Assembly (NCBI GenBank): GCA_035347995.1
Contig: DAOPQD010000060.1
Span: 1 to 20,384 of the forward strand
Direction of reading: 5' to 3'
DNA length: 20,384 nucleotides
Source of the DNA: JAAZNO01 sp012798275
Lineage (GTDB): Bacteria; Chloroflexota; Anaerolineae; B4-G1; SLSP01
Shown here: positions 12,399 to 20,384 of the stretch, in pieces
Layout: every line of letters starts with the position of its first letter
Position numbering within the stretch: the stretch's first letter is position 1
Translations under genes and position numbers: made by a program
Notes under the pieces: generated by a model
Seen by the model: only the letters and a program-made list of their open reading frames with translations
Database searches by the model: none
What the model was told of the DNA's origin: nothing

Positions 12399-15300
12399 AT
12401 GAGACGTACAGTATTCACGATCATGTCGTTGGTGATGATTGGCAGCCTGGTGCTGGCCAGCTTCACGCCTGCCGCCGCGCAAGCACGGATGACACAACAA
12501 CAAAATGTGTTATTGGCGCCAATTTTGGACGAGAACTTCGATTATGGAGATAGCGCCGGGAATCTGACCACAAGCAGCGGCGGGGTCTGGGTTGCCCATT
12601 CTGGCACTTCCGGCTTTGTGCAATATGTCACCACCGGGCTCTCTATGGCCGGCTACGGTTCCTCGGGGGTCGGCGGTGCCGCCACAATTTCCACCAGCGG
12701 CAGCGAAGACGTCAACCGCAGCTTCACCAATCAAACGTCAGGGACGGTGTACTTCGCCGCACTGGTCAATGTCTCCACCGCCGGTAGCGGCACCTATTTC
12801 TTACATCTCAAAGACAGCGGGACTTTCAACTTCCGTGCGCGCGTATTTGCCAAAAATGAGGCCGGAGTCTTGCGCTTCGGATTAGGCGATACCAGCACGG
12901 CCAGTTATGCGACGGCTGACTTCAGCTATAACACCACCTATCTCATCGTCGTGAAATTCAATGCTACTACCGGAGATACCGCGTTGTATGTGCTGAACAG
13001 TGGCAGCGCCACAGAACCCACCACACCCCTTTTGAGCACTACAGGCACGGCGCAAGCAGTCGAAGGCATTGCCATCCGGCAAGCCAGCGGCGGCCCCTCC
13101 GCCACCATTGATGGCATCCGCGTTGCCAACACCTGGGAGGACGTCATCGGATATTCCGGCGGCGGGGGAGGCAGCTTCACCATCGCCAAATCCGCCCCCG
13201 CTTCGGTGGAGGTAAGCGAGGCCTTCACCTACACCCTCGTCGCCACCAACGGGACCGGTGCCGTGCGCTCCAACGTCGTCATCACCGATAGCCTGCCCCT
13301 CAGCGTGACCGTGGGCACGATCTCCGACGGCGGCCTGGCGACGGGCCACGTCGTGAGCTGGACGGTGGCCTCGCTGGCCGACGGCACCGCGGTGACCCGC
13401 ACCGTGCAGGTGACCGCGCCCGACACGGCGACCACCCTGGTCAATAGCGACTACGGCGTCTGGGCCAGCGACTGGACCACCCGCACGGTCGGCAGTCCTG
13501 TCAGCACCGTCGTCGAGGCACCGCTGGAACTCGTGCCGATCGCCACCGCGCGTGGTTATGGCGCGGGCTGGACAGGCGCGATGCAGGGACAGGTCACGGT
13601 CGCCCCAGGGATGTTCGCGGGCAACACCTTCGCCATCCAGGATGACACCGGCGGCATCTACGTCTATGCCGGCACCTATACCCTGCCCACGATGGCGTTG
13701 GGTGATACCGTGCTCGTCACAGGCACCCTGAAACTCTACAACGGCCTCCTGGAAGTGGATCCCGTCACGGGCATCGTCAACCTGGGCGCCGGGACCGTTC
13801 CCGATCCCACGTCAGCCACGACCGGCAATGTGGATCCAACACAAGGTTTGCTGATCGAGGTGTCCGGCACGGCGACGTGGTCCACAACCCCGCCAGCGCC
13901 CGGCACCGCCAACTGGACCTTCACTATCAACGATGGCAGCGGCCAGGTCGCGGTGTTTGTGGACAAAGACACTCAGATTGACATGCGGAGCTATACCAGC
14001 CCGGCGGAAATGACCGTAGTCGGCTTCAGCGGCAACTACAATGCCCCGCAGATCATGCCCCGCATGCAATCCGATATTGTGGTGGCAGCCGAGCCGACCT
14101 TCACCATCGCCAAATCCGCCCCCGCCTCGGTGGAGGTAAGCGACGTCTTCATCTACACCCTCGTCGCCACCAACGGGACCGGTGCCGTGCGCTCCCACGT
14201 CGTCATCACCGATAGCCTGCCCCTCAGCGTGACGGTGGGCACGATCTCCGACGGCGGCCTGGCGACGGGCCACGTCGTGAGCTGGACGGTGGCCTCGCTG
14301 GCCGACGGCACCGCGGTGACCCGCACCGTGCAGGTGACCGCGCCCGACACGGCGACCACCCTGGTCAATAGCGACTACGGCGTCTGGGCCAGCAACTGGA
14401 CCACCCGCACGGTCGGCAGTCCTGTCAGCACCGTCGTGAAAGAACCCCTGCCTTCCATCCTCTCCATCTACGACCTGCAGTACACCACCGTTGCTGGCGA
14501 TGGAACATATCCTTCGCTCTATGTGGACGAGGTTGTCACCACCACCGGCACGGTCTGCGCGCTGCTCACCAAAGGATTCATCCTGAGCGAGGCGACCGGG
14601 CCATGGCGCAGCATCTACAGCTATACGGGAACCGGCGCCAAGCCGCAGCTGGGCGGAGAATACCTGCTCCGTGGCACACTGACGGAATACTGGGGGACGA
14701 CCGAGTTCAGCTATCCCGGCCGGGCGTACCAAGGCACCGGCGATGATGTCTGCACGCCCACCGTGGTGACCGCACTCGACGTTCCGGCAAACACAGCTTC
14801 CCAGAGTGAGGCCTATGAATCCACGATAGTGGAATATCACACCATCACCATCACGGCCGTGGAAACCTATGGCGCTCTGTTTAAGGATAGCAGCGGCGGC
14901 ACAGGCTCTATTGGCAAGTTGAGTTATTACCCTGCCGATATGGCTGTAGGGCAGCGATACGTCTATGTGCGGGGGCCGTTGATTTATGACCGTGATAGAT
15001 ACCGCGTCATGCCGCCAACCGCCGCCGACATCAAGCTGCTCGACCTGACGCCGCCGACCGTCTCCGCGACACTGCCGGCCAACGGCGCGACCGACGTCAG
15101 CCCCTATCAGCCGCTCTACGCCACCTTCAGCGAGCCCGTCAACCCCACGACAGTCAACGCCTCCACGTTCCTGCTGACCGGCAGCGACGGCGCGGTTACG
15201 GGAACGGTGACCTATGACGCGGCCACGAAGCAGGCGACCTTCACACCGGAGGCCGCCCTCGCTTCGAACAGCGCCTACACGGCAACCCTGACCGCCGGGG

Positions 15301-18300
15301 TGAAGGACCTCTCCGACAACGCGCTGATCCTCTACAGCTGGAGCTTCACCACCGGCGCGGAAGATACCACGCCGCCAGCAGTGACCGCGCGCACGCCCGC
15401 CGCGGGCGCGGGAGACGTGGCCCTCAACGCCAACATCGTCGTCACTTTCAGCGAGAGCCTCAAACCCGCGACAGTCGTGGGCGGCAACTTCACCCTCACG
15501 GGGCCTTACGGCGCCGTGCCCTGGGATAGCGTCGCCTATGACCTGGCGACCTCACGGCTGACGCTCAATCCGGGCGGCCTGCTCCTCCCGGAGACGGTCT
15601 ACACCTTCACCATCGCGGTCGCCGTCACCGATTGGGCCGGCCTGCCGGTCGTCGCCACGGACCGCGTGTGGAGCTTCACCACCCGGCCCGAACCGCCGAT
15701 GAACGCTTACCTCGGCGATCTGCACAACCACACCGGCTACTCCGACGGCTCCCTGACCCCCTACGACGCCCTCACCCGCGCCAAAGCCGCCGGGCTGGAT
15801 TTCCTGGCGATCACCGACCATTCCTACGCGATTGACGACGCCGAATGGGCCGACACCCTGGCGCGGGCCGAGGACTTCACCGAAAACGGCGTTTTTGTGG
15901 CCCTGCGCGGCTTCGAATACACCCAGGGCGCGGAAGGACACATCAACGTCTACAACACCGTCCGCCATGCCGTCCGCAGCGACGTCGGCTTCACCTATGC
16001 CGACTACACGCCCAATCTGGAGCTGGGGCAGACCGTGGACGGTTTCTATCACTGGCTGGCGATCACCGGCACGCAGGCGCTGGACGACTACGGCACGGTG
16101 ATGCAGTTCAACCATCCGGGCTGGATCAACTTCAACGATTGGAAGTATCATCCCGAAGTCGAAAGCATCGCGCAGCTCGAGGAAATCGGCAACGGGTGGG
16201 GCAGCTCGTACTTCTTCTCCTGGGACGAGTGGGTCCGCTCGCTCGATTACGGCTGGAAGGTCGGCGCGACCAACAACTCCGACAATCACACGCCCAACTG
16301 GGGCACGATCACGCCGCATCGCACCGGCGTGGTGATGCCGGCGCTCACCAAGGGCGACTTGCTCGACGCGCTGCGCGCCGGCCGCACGTATGCCTCGGAG
16401 GACTCCAATACCGGGCTCTTCTTCAAGGCCAACGGCTATTGGATGGGCTCGGAGCTCCCCAACCCCGGCAACCTCACCTTCGAAATCTGGGGCGAGGATC
16501 CGGATGGCGAGCTCACCACGAAGCTGGAGCTCTACACCGACGGCGGCGTGGTAATTACCTCAACGCAGCCGACCGGCGCTGCCTTCGACTGGAGCTTCGC
16601 GCTCGACGTCACGCCCGGCGTGCACTACTACTTCGTGATGGCGACGCAGGCGGATGGCGACCGCATCGTCTCCTCGCCCGTGTGGACGATGGGTGAGGAA
16701 GACGTCAGCATCACCGATTTGACCGTGCAGCCGACCATCCCCACCATCTACAACCCCAACCTCTTCACGGCGCGCGTCACCAATCGCGGCGCGACGACGC
16801 AGACCCTCACAGTCACCTTCAGCATCAACGGTAGCCCCATCGGCTCGGTGCCGGCGACGGTGCCGCCCTGCAGCACCGGTCCCTGCGCGGACGTCTACGC
16901 CAACATCACCTGGCAGGCCACCGAGGTCGGCCCCGTCGAAGTCGTGGCGGAACTGCAAGGCGCACCCGCTTCCGACGCCCCGGAGGACAACCGCGCCACC
17001 CTGCAGCTCAACGCGACCGACGAGCGGGTGCCGCTGATCATCATTGACAACGGGCACAACAACATTGCCTCGGATCTCAACAGCGTCCGGCCCTTCGTCA
17101 ATGACATGACGGCCCACGGCTACAACGTGCTCTTCAACCTCGATGAGATCACCGCGACCGACCTGAACACCGCGACGACCCGGTTGCTCATCATCAACGC
17201 CTTCGGCCCCGCGCCGCTGACGGATGCGGAGCTCGCCGCGATCGCCGACTATGTGGCGGCAGGCGGCAGCCTCTGGCTCAACGGCCTCTCCGACTACACC
17301 GGCAAGGTGGAATGGGCTGACACCGTCGCCGACCGGCTGAACGCCATCGTCGCGGCGGTAGAGACCCGCACTGGCCAGCAAGTCCCCATCCGCGTGAACG
17401 ACGACGAAGTGCTGGATGGCAACAACAACAACGGCTATCAGTGGGGCGTCGTCTGGCACCTCTTCCCCTCGGCCTTCACGACCGGCATCGGGATGAACGT
17501 GGAGGGCGTCCAGACCTGGTCCGTCTCCTCGTTGGTGGATCGCAACCACCAGGGCCTGAGCCAGGCCGACCTGGGCGAGAACGGCTTCATCGCGGTGTTG
17601 GGCGACCTGGATCCCGGCTCTTCCAGCGGCGCGCACTACACCAACGTGCCCAACCGCACCCATAACACCGACGCCGATTCCTGGGGCGACGCCTACCTCT
17701 ACCCTGCGGACGAGGCGCTGCCGAGCGCTGCAGGCTACGACATCCCCGACGCGCCAGGGCGCTTCTTCTTCTACGGCGATTCCAACGACCCCTTCAACAT
17801 CTTCTCCTACACCGCCGGCGACGGACGCCAGAACGAGATCTTCAACCTCGAAACCGTGATGTGGCTGCTCGGCGAGCCGCTGCAGAAGCAGACGATCGCC
17901 GAGGTGCGTGAGGGTGAGGACGATCCCGTCAACCTGCGCAAACTGGTGTGGGTCGAGGGGGTGGTCACCGCCGCCTACGGCGAATTCTTCGACGTGCTCT
18001 ACGTCCAGGATGAGACCGGCGGCATCACCGTTTTTGCGCCCGCGGGGACGGCCTCTGCGGCGGTAGGAACCATGCCCGAACGCGGCGACTTCGTCCGCGT
18101 GTTGGGCACGGTGGACAGCTACCAGGGCGACACGGAGCTGCAGTTCTTTGAAACGGAGCAGATCCAGGTCATCACGCCCACTTACGTGAGTCCCACCGAG
18201 CTGGCGCTGGGCGGCGACTTCCTGCGTCCGCTGAGCACCGCCGAAGCGGCATCGGAAGCGAGTGAGGGGTGGCTGATGGTGGTTACCGGCACGGTCACCG

Positions 18301-19622
18301 CCAAAGCCGCCGACAACAGTTACCTCCTCGTGAATGACGGCTCTGGCCCGGTGCGCGCTTTCCTGGATGGCTACAACGGCACGTGGGAAACCGTCCACGT
18401 GCTGGATCGCGTGACCGTGGCCGGCCTGGGTTCAGAGGACTACGACGGTCAGCGCATCCGCGTGCGACACTTCCAACACGACACCCGTCCCGACGATGCG
18501 GCGGTGCTGGCGCCGGCCGCGGATCTGCGCCAGTCCTTCAAAGAAGTCAGCGCGGTCGAAATCTACCCCGGCGAGCGGCTCACCTACACGCTCAACTTCG
18601 TCAACACCGGCAACCTCACCGCTACGGTGGAATACACCGATGTGCTGCCGACCGTCCTCACTCTGGTGAGCGGCGACCTCGAAGACACCGTGGAAGTCGG
18701 CCCGCTGGAGACGGTGCAGGTCAGCATCGTCGCGCAGGTCAAGCCGGCGACTCCCGCCGGTACGACATTCGCCAACACCATGTCAGTGGATGATGGCACG
18801 ACCATTTCGGAGTTCACCTCACCGGAGACGACGGTCCTCTCCATGCCCGAACTCGTGATCACCAAGACGGTCCAGCCAGTCGCCAATGTCGCCCTGGGTG
18901 ACAGCGTCACTTACACCCTTACCCTGGACAACAGCGGCGAAGCGATCGCGCAAGGGATCGCCCTCACCGACACGCTGCCCGCCGGAATCACCTTTGGCGC
19001 GTTCGTCGTCGCCAACGGCGCGACGCAGGCCGCCGGCGTGATTCACTGGAGCGGGCAGCTCGGGGCCGGCGCCAGCGTCCAGATCGTCTTCACCGCCACG
19101 GTGAACGACGACCCGGCGCTCTATGGCCAGACCATCATTAACACTGCGCGCTTCACCTCCGCCAACGCGGGGAGCGGCGAAGACGAGGCCACCTTCGGCA
19201 TGATCGGCGCGCCCGTGCTGGCGCTCACCAAGAAAGTGGCCACCAACGGAGCGGTTGATCTGGGTGACAGCGTCACTTACACCCTTACCCTGGACAACAG
19301 CGGCGAAGCGATCGCGCAAGGGATCGCCCTCACCGACACGCTGCCCGCCGGAATCACCTTTGGCGCGTTCGTCGTCGCCAACGGCGCGACGCAGGCCGCC
19401 GGCGTGATTCACTGGAGCGGGCAGCTCGGGGCCGGCGCCAGCGTCCAGATCGTCTTCACCGCCACGGTGAACGACGACCCGGCGCTCTATGGCCAGACCA
19501 TCACCAACACTGCGCGCTTCACCTCCGCCAACGATGGCAGCGGCACGGCTGACGCCGCCTTTACAGTGAAACCGCAGTACAGGATCTTCCTGCCGCTGGT
19601 CGCCAGGAACTTCTCCGGCTAA
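12399..19622 (+). CDS. Giant secreted multidomain protein with PHP phosphoesterase-like domain, OB-folds and DUF11 repeats
   Basis: This 2407-residue protein starts after AAAGGA and has a signal peptide ending at AAAQA (25-29). In order I see: a beta-sandwich (about 30-250); DUF11 (260-372); OB-fold (378-564); DUF11 (568-680); OB-fold-like region (686-882); two SbsA/Big_5 Ig-like domains (883-1097); a PHP domain (1102-1430) with GDLHNHTGYSDG (H1109, H1111), ITDH (D1140, H1141), NHPGW (H1239) and NNSDNH (D1295, H1297); CARDB (1437-1544); a class I amidotransferase-like domain (1545-1828, IIIDNGHNN start); paired OB-folds (1831-2038); three DUF11 (2044-2394); and the tail YRIFLPLVARNFSG. PHP domains use metals to cleave phosphoesters, and the metal ligands are present. 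Similar OB-folds accompany extracellular nucleases, so a surface nuclease or phosphatase is inferred. The terminal LPLVARN is a Chloroflexota export-associated motif of unclear mechanism. Confidence 0.93.
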   Translation: MRRTVFTIMSLVMIGSLVLASFTPAAAQARMTQQQNVLLAPILDENFDYGDSAGNLTTSSGGVWVAHSGTSGFVQYVTTGLSMAGYGSSGVGGAATISTSGSEDVNRSFTNQTSGTVYFAALVNVSTAGSGTYFLHLKDSGTFNFRARVFAKNEAGVLRFGLGDTSTASYATADFSYNTTYLIVVKFNATTGDTALYVLNSGSATEPTTPLLSTTGTAQAVEGIAIRQASGGPSATIDGIRVANTWEDVIGYSGGGGGSFTIAKSAPASVEVSEAFTYTLVATNGTGAVRSNVVITDSLPLSVTVGTISDGGLATGHVVSWTVASLADGTAVTRTVQVTAPDTATTLVNSDYGVWASDWTTRTVGSPVSTVVEAPLELVPIATARGYGAGWTGAMQGQVTVAPGMFAGNTFAIQDDTGGIYVYAGTYTLPTMALGDTVLVTGTLKLYNGLLEVDPVTGIVNLGAGTVPDPTSATTGNVDPTQGLLIEVSGTATWSTTPPAPGTANWTFTINDGSGQVAVFVDKDTQIDMRSYTSPAEMTVVGFSGNYNAPQIMPRMQSDIVVAAEPTFTIAKSAPASVEVSDVFIYTLVATNGTGAVRSHVVITDSLPLSVTVGTISDGGLATGHVVSWTVASLADGTAVTRTVQVTAPDTATTLVNSDYGVWASNWTTRTVGSPVSTVVKEPLPSILSIYDLQYTTVAGDGTYPSLYVDEVVTTTGTVCALLTKGFILSEATGPWRSIYSYTGTGAKPQLGGEYLLRGTLTEYWGTTEFSYPGRAYQGTGDDVCTPTVVTALDVPANTASQSEAYESTIVEYHTITITAVETYGALFKDSSGGTGSIGKLSYYPADMAVGQRYVYVRGPLIYDRDRYRVMPPTAADIKLLDLTPPTVSATLPANGATDVSPYQPLYATFSEPVNPTTVNASTFLLTGSDGAVTGTVTYDAATKQATFTPEAALASNSAYTATLTAGVKDLSDNALILYSWSFTTGAEDTTPPAVTARTPAAGAGDVALNANIVVTFSESLKPATVVGGNFTLTGPYGAVPWDSVAYDLATSRLTLNPGGLLLPETVYTFTIAVAVTDWAGLPVVATDRVWSFTTRPEPPMNAYLGDLHNHTGYSDGSLTPYDALTRAKAAGLDFLAITDHSYAIDDAEWADTLARAEDFTENGVFVALRGFEYTQGAEGHINVYNTVRHAVRSDVGFTYADYTPNLELGQTVDGFYHWLAITGTQALDDYGTVMQFNHPGWINFNDWKYHPEVESIAQLEEIGNGWGSSYFFSWDEWVRSLDYGWKVGATNNSDNHTPNWGTITPHRTGVVMPALTKGDLLDALRAGRTYASEDSNTGLFFKANGYWMGSELPNPGNLTFEIWGEDPDGELTTKLELYTDGGVVITSTQPTGAAFDWSFALDVTPGVHYYFVMATQADGDRIVSSPVWTMGEEDVSITDLTVQPTIPTIYNPNLFTARVTNRGATTQTLTVTFSINGSPIGSVPATVPPCSTGPCADVYANITWQATEVGPVEVVAELQGAPASDAPEDNRATLQLNATDERVPLIIIDNGHNNIASDLNSVRPFVNDMTAHGYNVLFNLDEITATDLNTATTRLLIINAFGPAPLTDAELAAIADYVAAGGSLWLNGLSDYTGKVEWADTVADRLNAIVAAVETRTGQQVPIRVNDDEVLDGNNNNGYQWGVVWHLFPSAFTTGIGMNVEGVQTWSVSSLVDRNHQGLSQADLGENGFIAVLGDLDPGSSSGAHYTNVPNRTHNTDADSWGDAYLYPADEALPSAAGYDIPDAPGRFFFYGDSNDPFNIFSYTAGDGRQNEIFNLETVMWLLGEPLQKQTIAEVREGEDDPVNLRKLVWVEGVVTAAYGEFFDVLYVQDETGGITVFAPAGTASAAVGTMPERGDFVRVLGTVDSYQGDTELQFFETEQIQVITPTYVSPTELALGGDFLRPLSTAEAASEASEGWLMVVTGTVTAKAADNSYLLVNDGSGPVRAFLDGYNGTWETVHVLDRVTVAGLGSEDYDGQRIRVRHFQHDTRPDDAAVLAPAADLRQSFKEVSAVEIYPGERLTYTLNFVNTGNLTATVEYTDVLPTVLTLVSGDLEDTVEVGPLETVQVSIVAQVKPATPAGTTFANTMSVDDGTTISEFTSPETTVLSMPELVITKTVQPVANVALGDSVTYTLTLDNSGEAIAQGIALTDTLPAGITFGAFVVANGATQAAGVIHWSGQLGAGASVQIVFTATVNDDPALYGQTIINTARFTSANAGSGEDEATFGMIGAPVLALTKKVATNGAVDLGDSVTYTLTLDNSGEAIAQGIALTDTLPAGITFGAFVVANGATQAAGVIHWSGQLGAGASVQIVFTATVNDDPALYGQTITNTARFTSANDGSGTADAAFTVKPQYRIFLPLVARNFSG
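13176..13513 (+). repeat. DUF11 duplication, first copy (338 bp)
   Basis: It matches 14100-14437 without gaps, with 7 differences in 338 bases by my reading. It codes for a DUF11 domain beginning FTIAKSAPASVEV. The copies are 924 bases apart and enclose an OB-fold, so the repeating unit is DUF11 plus OB-fold. Confidence 0.9.
14100..14437 (+). repeat. DUF11 duplication, second copy (338 bp)
   Basis: This is the partner of 13176-13513. Differences cluster at the start (AFTY versus VFIY), and synonymous sites are nearly unchanged, pointing to recent duplication or gene conversion. Confidence 0.9.
18894..19167 (+). repeat. C-terminal DUF11 duplication, first copy (274 bp)
   Basis: It is identical to 19260-19533 at 272 of 274 positions; the only differences are ATCATT versus ATCACC near the end. 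The offset is 366 bases, exactly 122 codons, so the reading frame is kept. Confidence 0.92.
19260..19533 (+). repeat. C-terminal DUF11 duplication, second copy (274 bp)
   Basis: This is the partner of 18894-19167. The flanking 92 bases between the copies (start of each DUF11 domain) are diverged, so the near-identity is confined to the core. Confidence 0.92.
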
Positions 19623-19641
19623 CCCCCGGCTCTTGCAAAGC

Positions 19642-19676
19642 ACAGCCCCCCGCGGCCTGGAGCCGCGGGGGGCTGT
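19642..19676. terminator. Terminator between the giant gene and the convergent lipid genes
   Basis: A perfect 15-bp stem (ACAGCCCCCCGCGGC 19642-19656 with 19662-19676) has a CTGGA loop and is followed by CTTT on the plus strand. It lies 20 bases after the giant gene's stop and 22 bases beyond the stop of the minus-strand acyltransferase fragment, so it may serve both. Confidence 0.75.
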
Positions 19677-19698
19677 CTTTAGCTGAGATAGAGCGCTT

Positions 19699-20087
19699 TC
19701 AGCGCCACACCGGCACGAACATCATCCACTGCTCTGGATGCTGCCGGATCAGACCCTCCAGCTCCGTCAACACCCGGCGCAAGTTCACGGCGATATCGTG
19801 CTCGCGGTCGCCCGTCTGCACCGGCTCCCAATGCGGATTGACGACGGCGTGATATTCGCCCTCCTCGTAGAAGCAGGTCCCCGTCATCACCACGCAGTTG
19901 GCCCGCAGCACCATCCGCATGTAGCCTACCGGCAAATGTGCAGTCGCGCCGAAAAACTCCACCGGCGCATCGCCCTCGCCGATGGGACGGTCCACGCCGG
20001 TGATGACGCCTTCCCCTTCCCGCAAGCGGCGGATGGCCTGCCGCAGCGTTTCGGGGGAAATGGGAGAGAGGCTGCGAGGGCCACACC
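19699..20087 (-). pseudogene. C-terminal fragment of a LpxL/HtrB-like lysophospholipid acyltransferase
   Basis: The frame ending at 19699 shows the second half of a lipid A/phosphatidylinositol-mannoside-type acyltransferase: PISPETLRQAIRRLREGEG, TGVDRPIGEG, then the terminal QHPEQWMMFVPVW that ends many family members. The first half, about 130 residues with the HX4D catalytic site, is missing, and no start codon with a ribosome site precedes the recognisable part. Upstream of about 20075 the frame runs through the phosphatidyltransferase gene in the wrong phase. I therefore treat it as a broken gene, or as the result of a misassembly. Without the catalytic histidine it should be inactive. 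Confidence 0.7.
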
Positions 20088-20384
20088 TCCCGCCGCCACA
20101 TGCCCCAGCGTGTTGAGGCCATGGGCCAGGGCCAGCAGGATAAAGGCCACCGCTTTTGCCACGCCGAAGGGCGCCCGCAGCCACGGCGAACCGACCAGGA
20201 AGCGCCCCACCTTGCTGCGCATCAACTCAAAAGGCTTGAGGCCCCGCGCCGGCGCTACCGAGCGCACCGAATCCACAAACGTGCCGCGAATCACCACAAT
20301 CAGGGGGATCGCCACAGGAATCAACCGTAAATGGGCAAAAACCATCCACAGCGCGTATTCCACCGCCCGATCGGCGGCAATGTC
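19926..20384 (-). CDS. CDP-alcohol phosphatidyltransferase family protein, C-terminal part, 5'-partial and disrupted
   Basis: The frame enters from the right edge with DIAADRAVEYALW, whose DxxxD matches the last two aspartates of the CDP-alcohol phosphotransferase motif (DG-x2-AR-x8-G-x3-D-x3-D). IPLIVVIRGTFVDSVR, KPFELMRSKVGRFL and a KAVAFILLALAHGL membrane helix follow, as in membrane enzymes that move a phosphatidyl group from CDP-diacylglycerol to an alcohol. Recognisable sequence stops near 20100; from there to the TAG at 19926 the frame reads the acyltransferase fragment out of phase. The true end of the protein is thus missing. In mycobacteria pgsA1 is directly followed by such an acyltransferase gene, so the original order was probably the same here. 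Alcohol substrate is unknown. Confidence 0.72.
   Translation of the reverse strand, partial: DIAADRAVEYALWMVFAHLRLIPVAIPLIVVIRGTFVDSVRSVAPARGLKPFELMRSKVGRFLVGSPWLRAPFGVAKAVAFILLALAHGLNTLGHVAAGGVALAASLPFPPKRCGRPSAACGKGKASSPAWTVPSARAMRRWSFSARLHICR

Noticed and set aside
16560..18398. 612-residue minus-strand frame
   Set aside because: It lies wholly antisense to the PHP-to-OB-fold region of the giant gene, has no recognisable domain and has the Arg/Val/Gly/His-rich look of GC-rich shadow frames.

Overview
The window reads as a GC-rich chromosomal segment of a Chloroflexota bacterium (Anaerolineae/Caldilineae-like). The inference rests on very large secreted proteins made of DUF11, OB-fold and SbsA-type Ig-like domains, the C-terminal or internal LPLVxRN/LPLILK motif seen on exported proteins of that phylum, an FHA/winged-helix regulator beside a membrane Ser/Thr kinase, and LiaF-TM-like membrane repeats. 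No rRNA, tRNA, CRISPR array or transposase was seen.

Layout. 1-2396 (+): 3' part of a secreted multidomain 5'-nucleotidase holding the end of one nucleotidase module plus a second complete one. 2397-3214: an 818-bp gap with two hairpins and an AT-rich islet (one possible small peptide, one 10-bp dyad). 3215-7384 (+): CMP/dCMP-type deaminase, FHA-winged-helix regulator, truncated DUF2807-like protein, Ser/Thr kinase with a multi-pass membrane tail, and a small multi-pass membrane protein sharing the kinase's membrane motif. The regulator through the membrane protein look like a phospho-signalling cassette for the cell envelope. 7431-8411 (-): SDR-type epimerase/dehydratase. 8727-9425 (+): PlsC-like acyltransferase. 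9482-10552 and 10602-11588 (-): Gfo/Idh/MocA oxidoreductase and CorA transporter, probably co-transcribed with corA first. 11589-12398: a structured 810-bp gap. 12399-19622 (+): a 2407-residue secreted protein with a PHP phosphoesterase-like domain. 19699-20384 (-): the C-terminal part of a CDP-alcohol phosphatidyltransferase joined out of frame to the C-terminal part of a LpxL/HtrB-like acyltransferase, which looks like a deletion junction or an assembly fault.

The two exported proteins both belong to phosphoester-hydrolase families and share DUF11/NEW3-type and OB-fold modules, so extracellular nucleotide or nucleic-acid phosphate scavenging is a reasonable but unproven theme.

The most unusual signal is non-coding. 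A 90-bp element present twice (8505-8594 and 11678-11767, 78/90 identical, no gaps) folds into TGAA-loop hairpins; in one stem both copies differ yet pairing is kept. Each copy lies 90-94 bp upstream of a different minus-strand gene, with a degenerate 7-8-bp tandem array between element and gene. Further arrays of this period occur in two more gaps, and the gap before the giant gene carries two T-tailed terminators with no plus-strand gene ahead of them.
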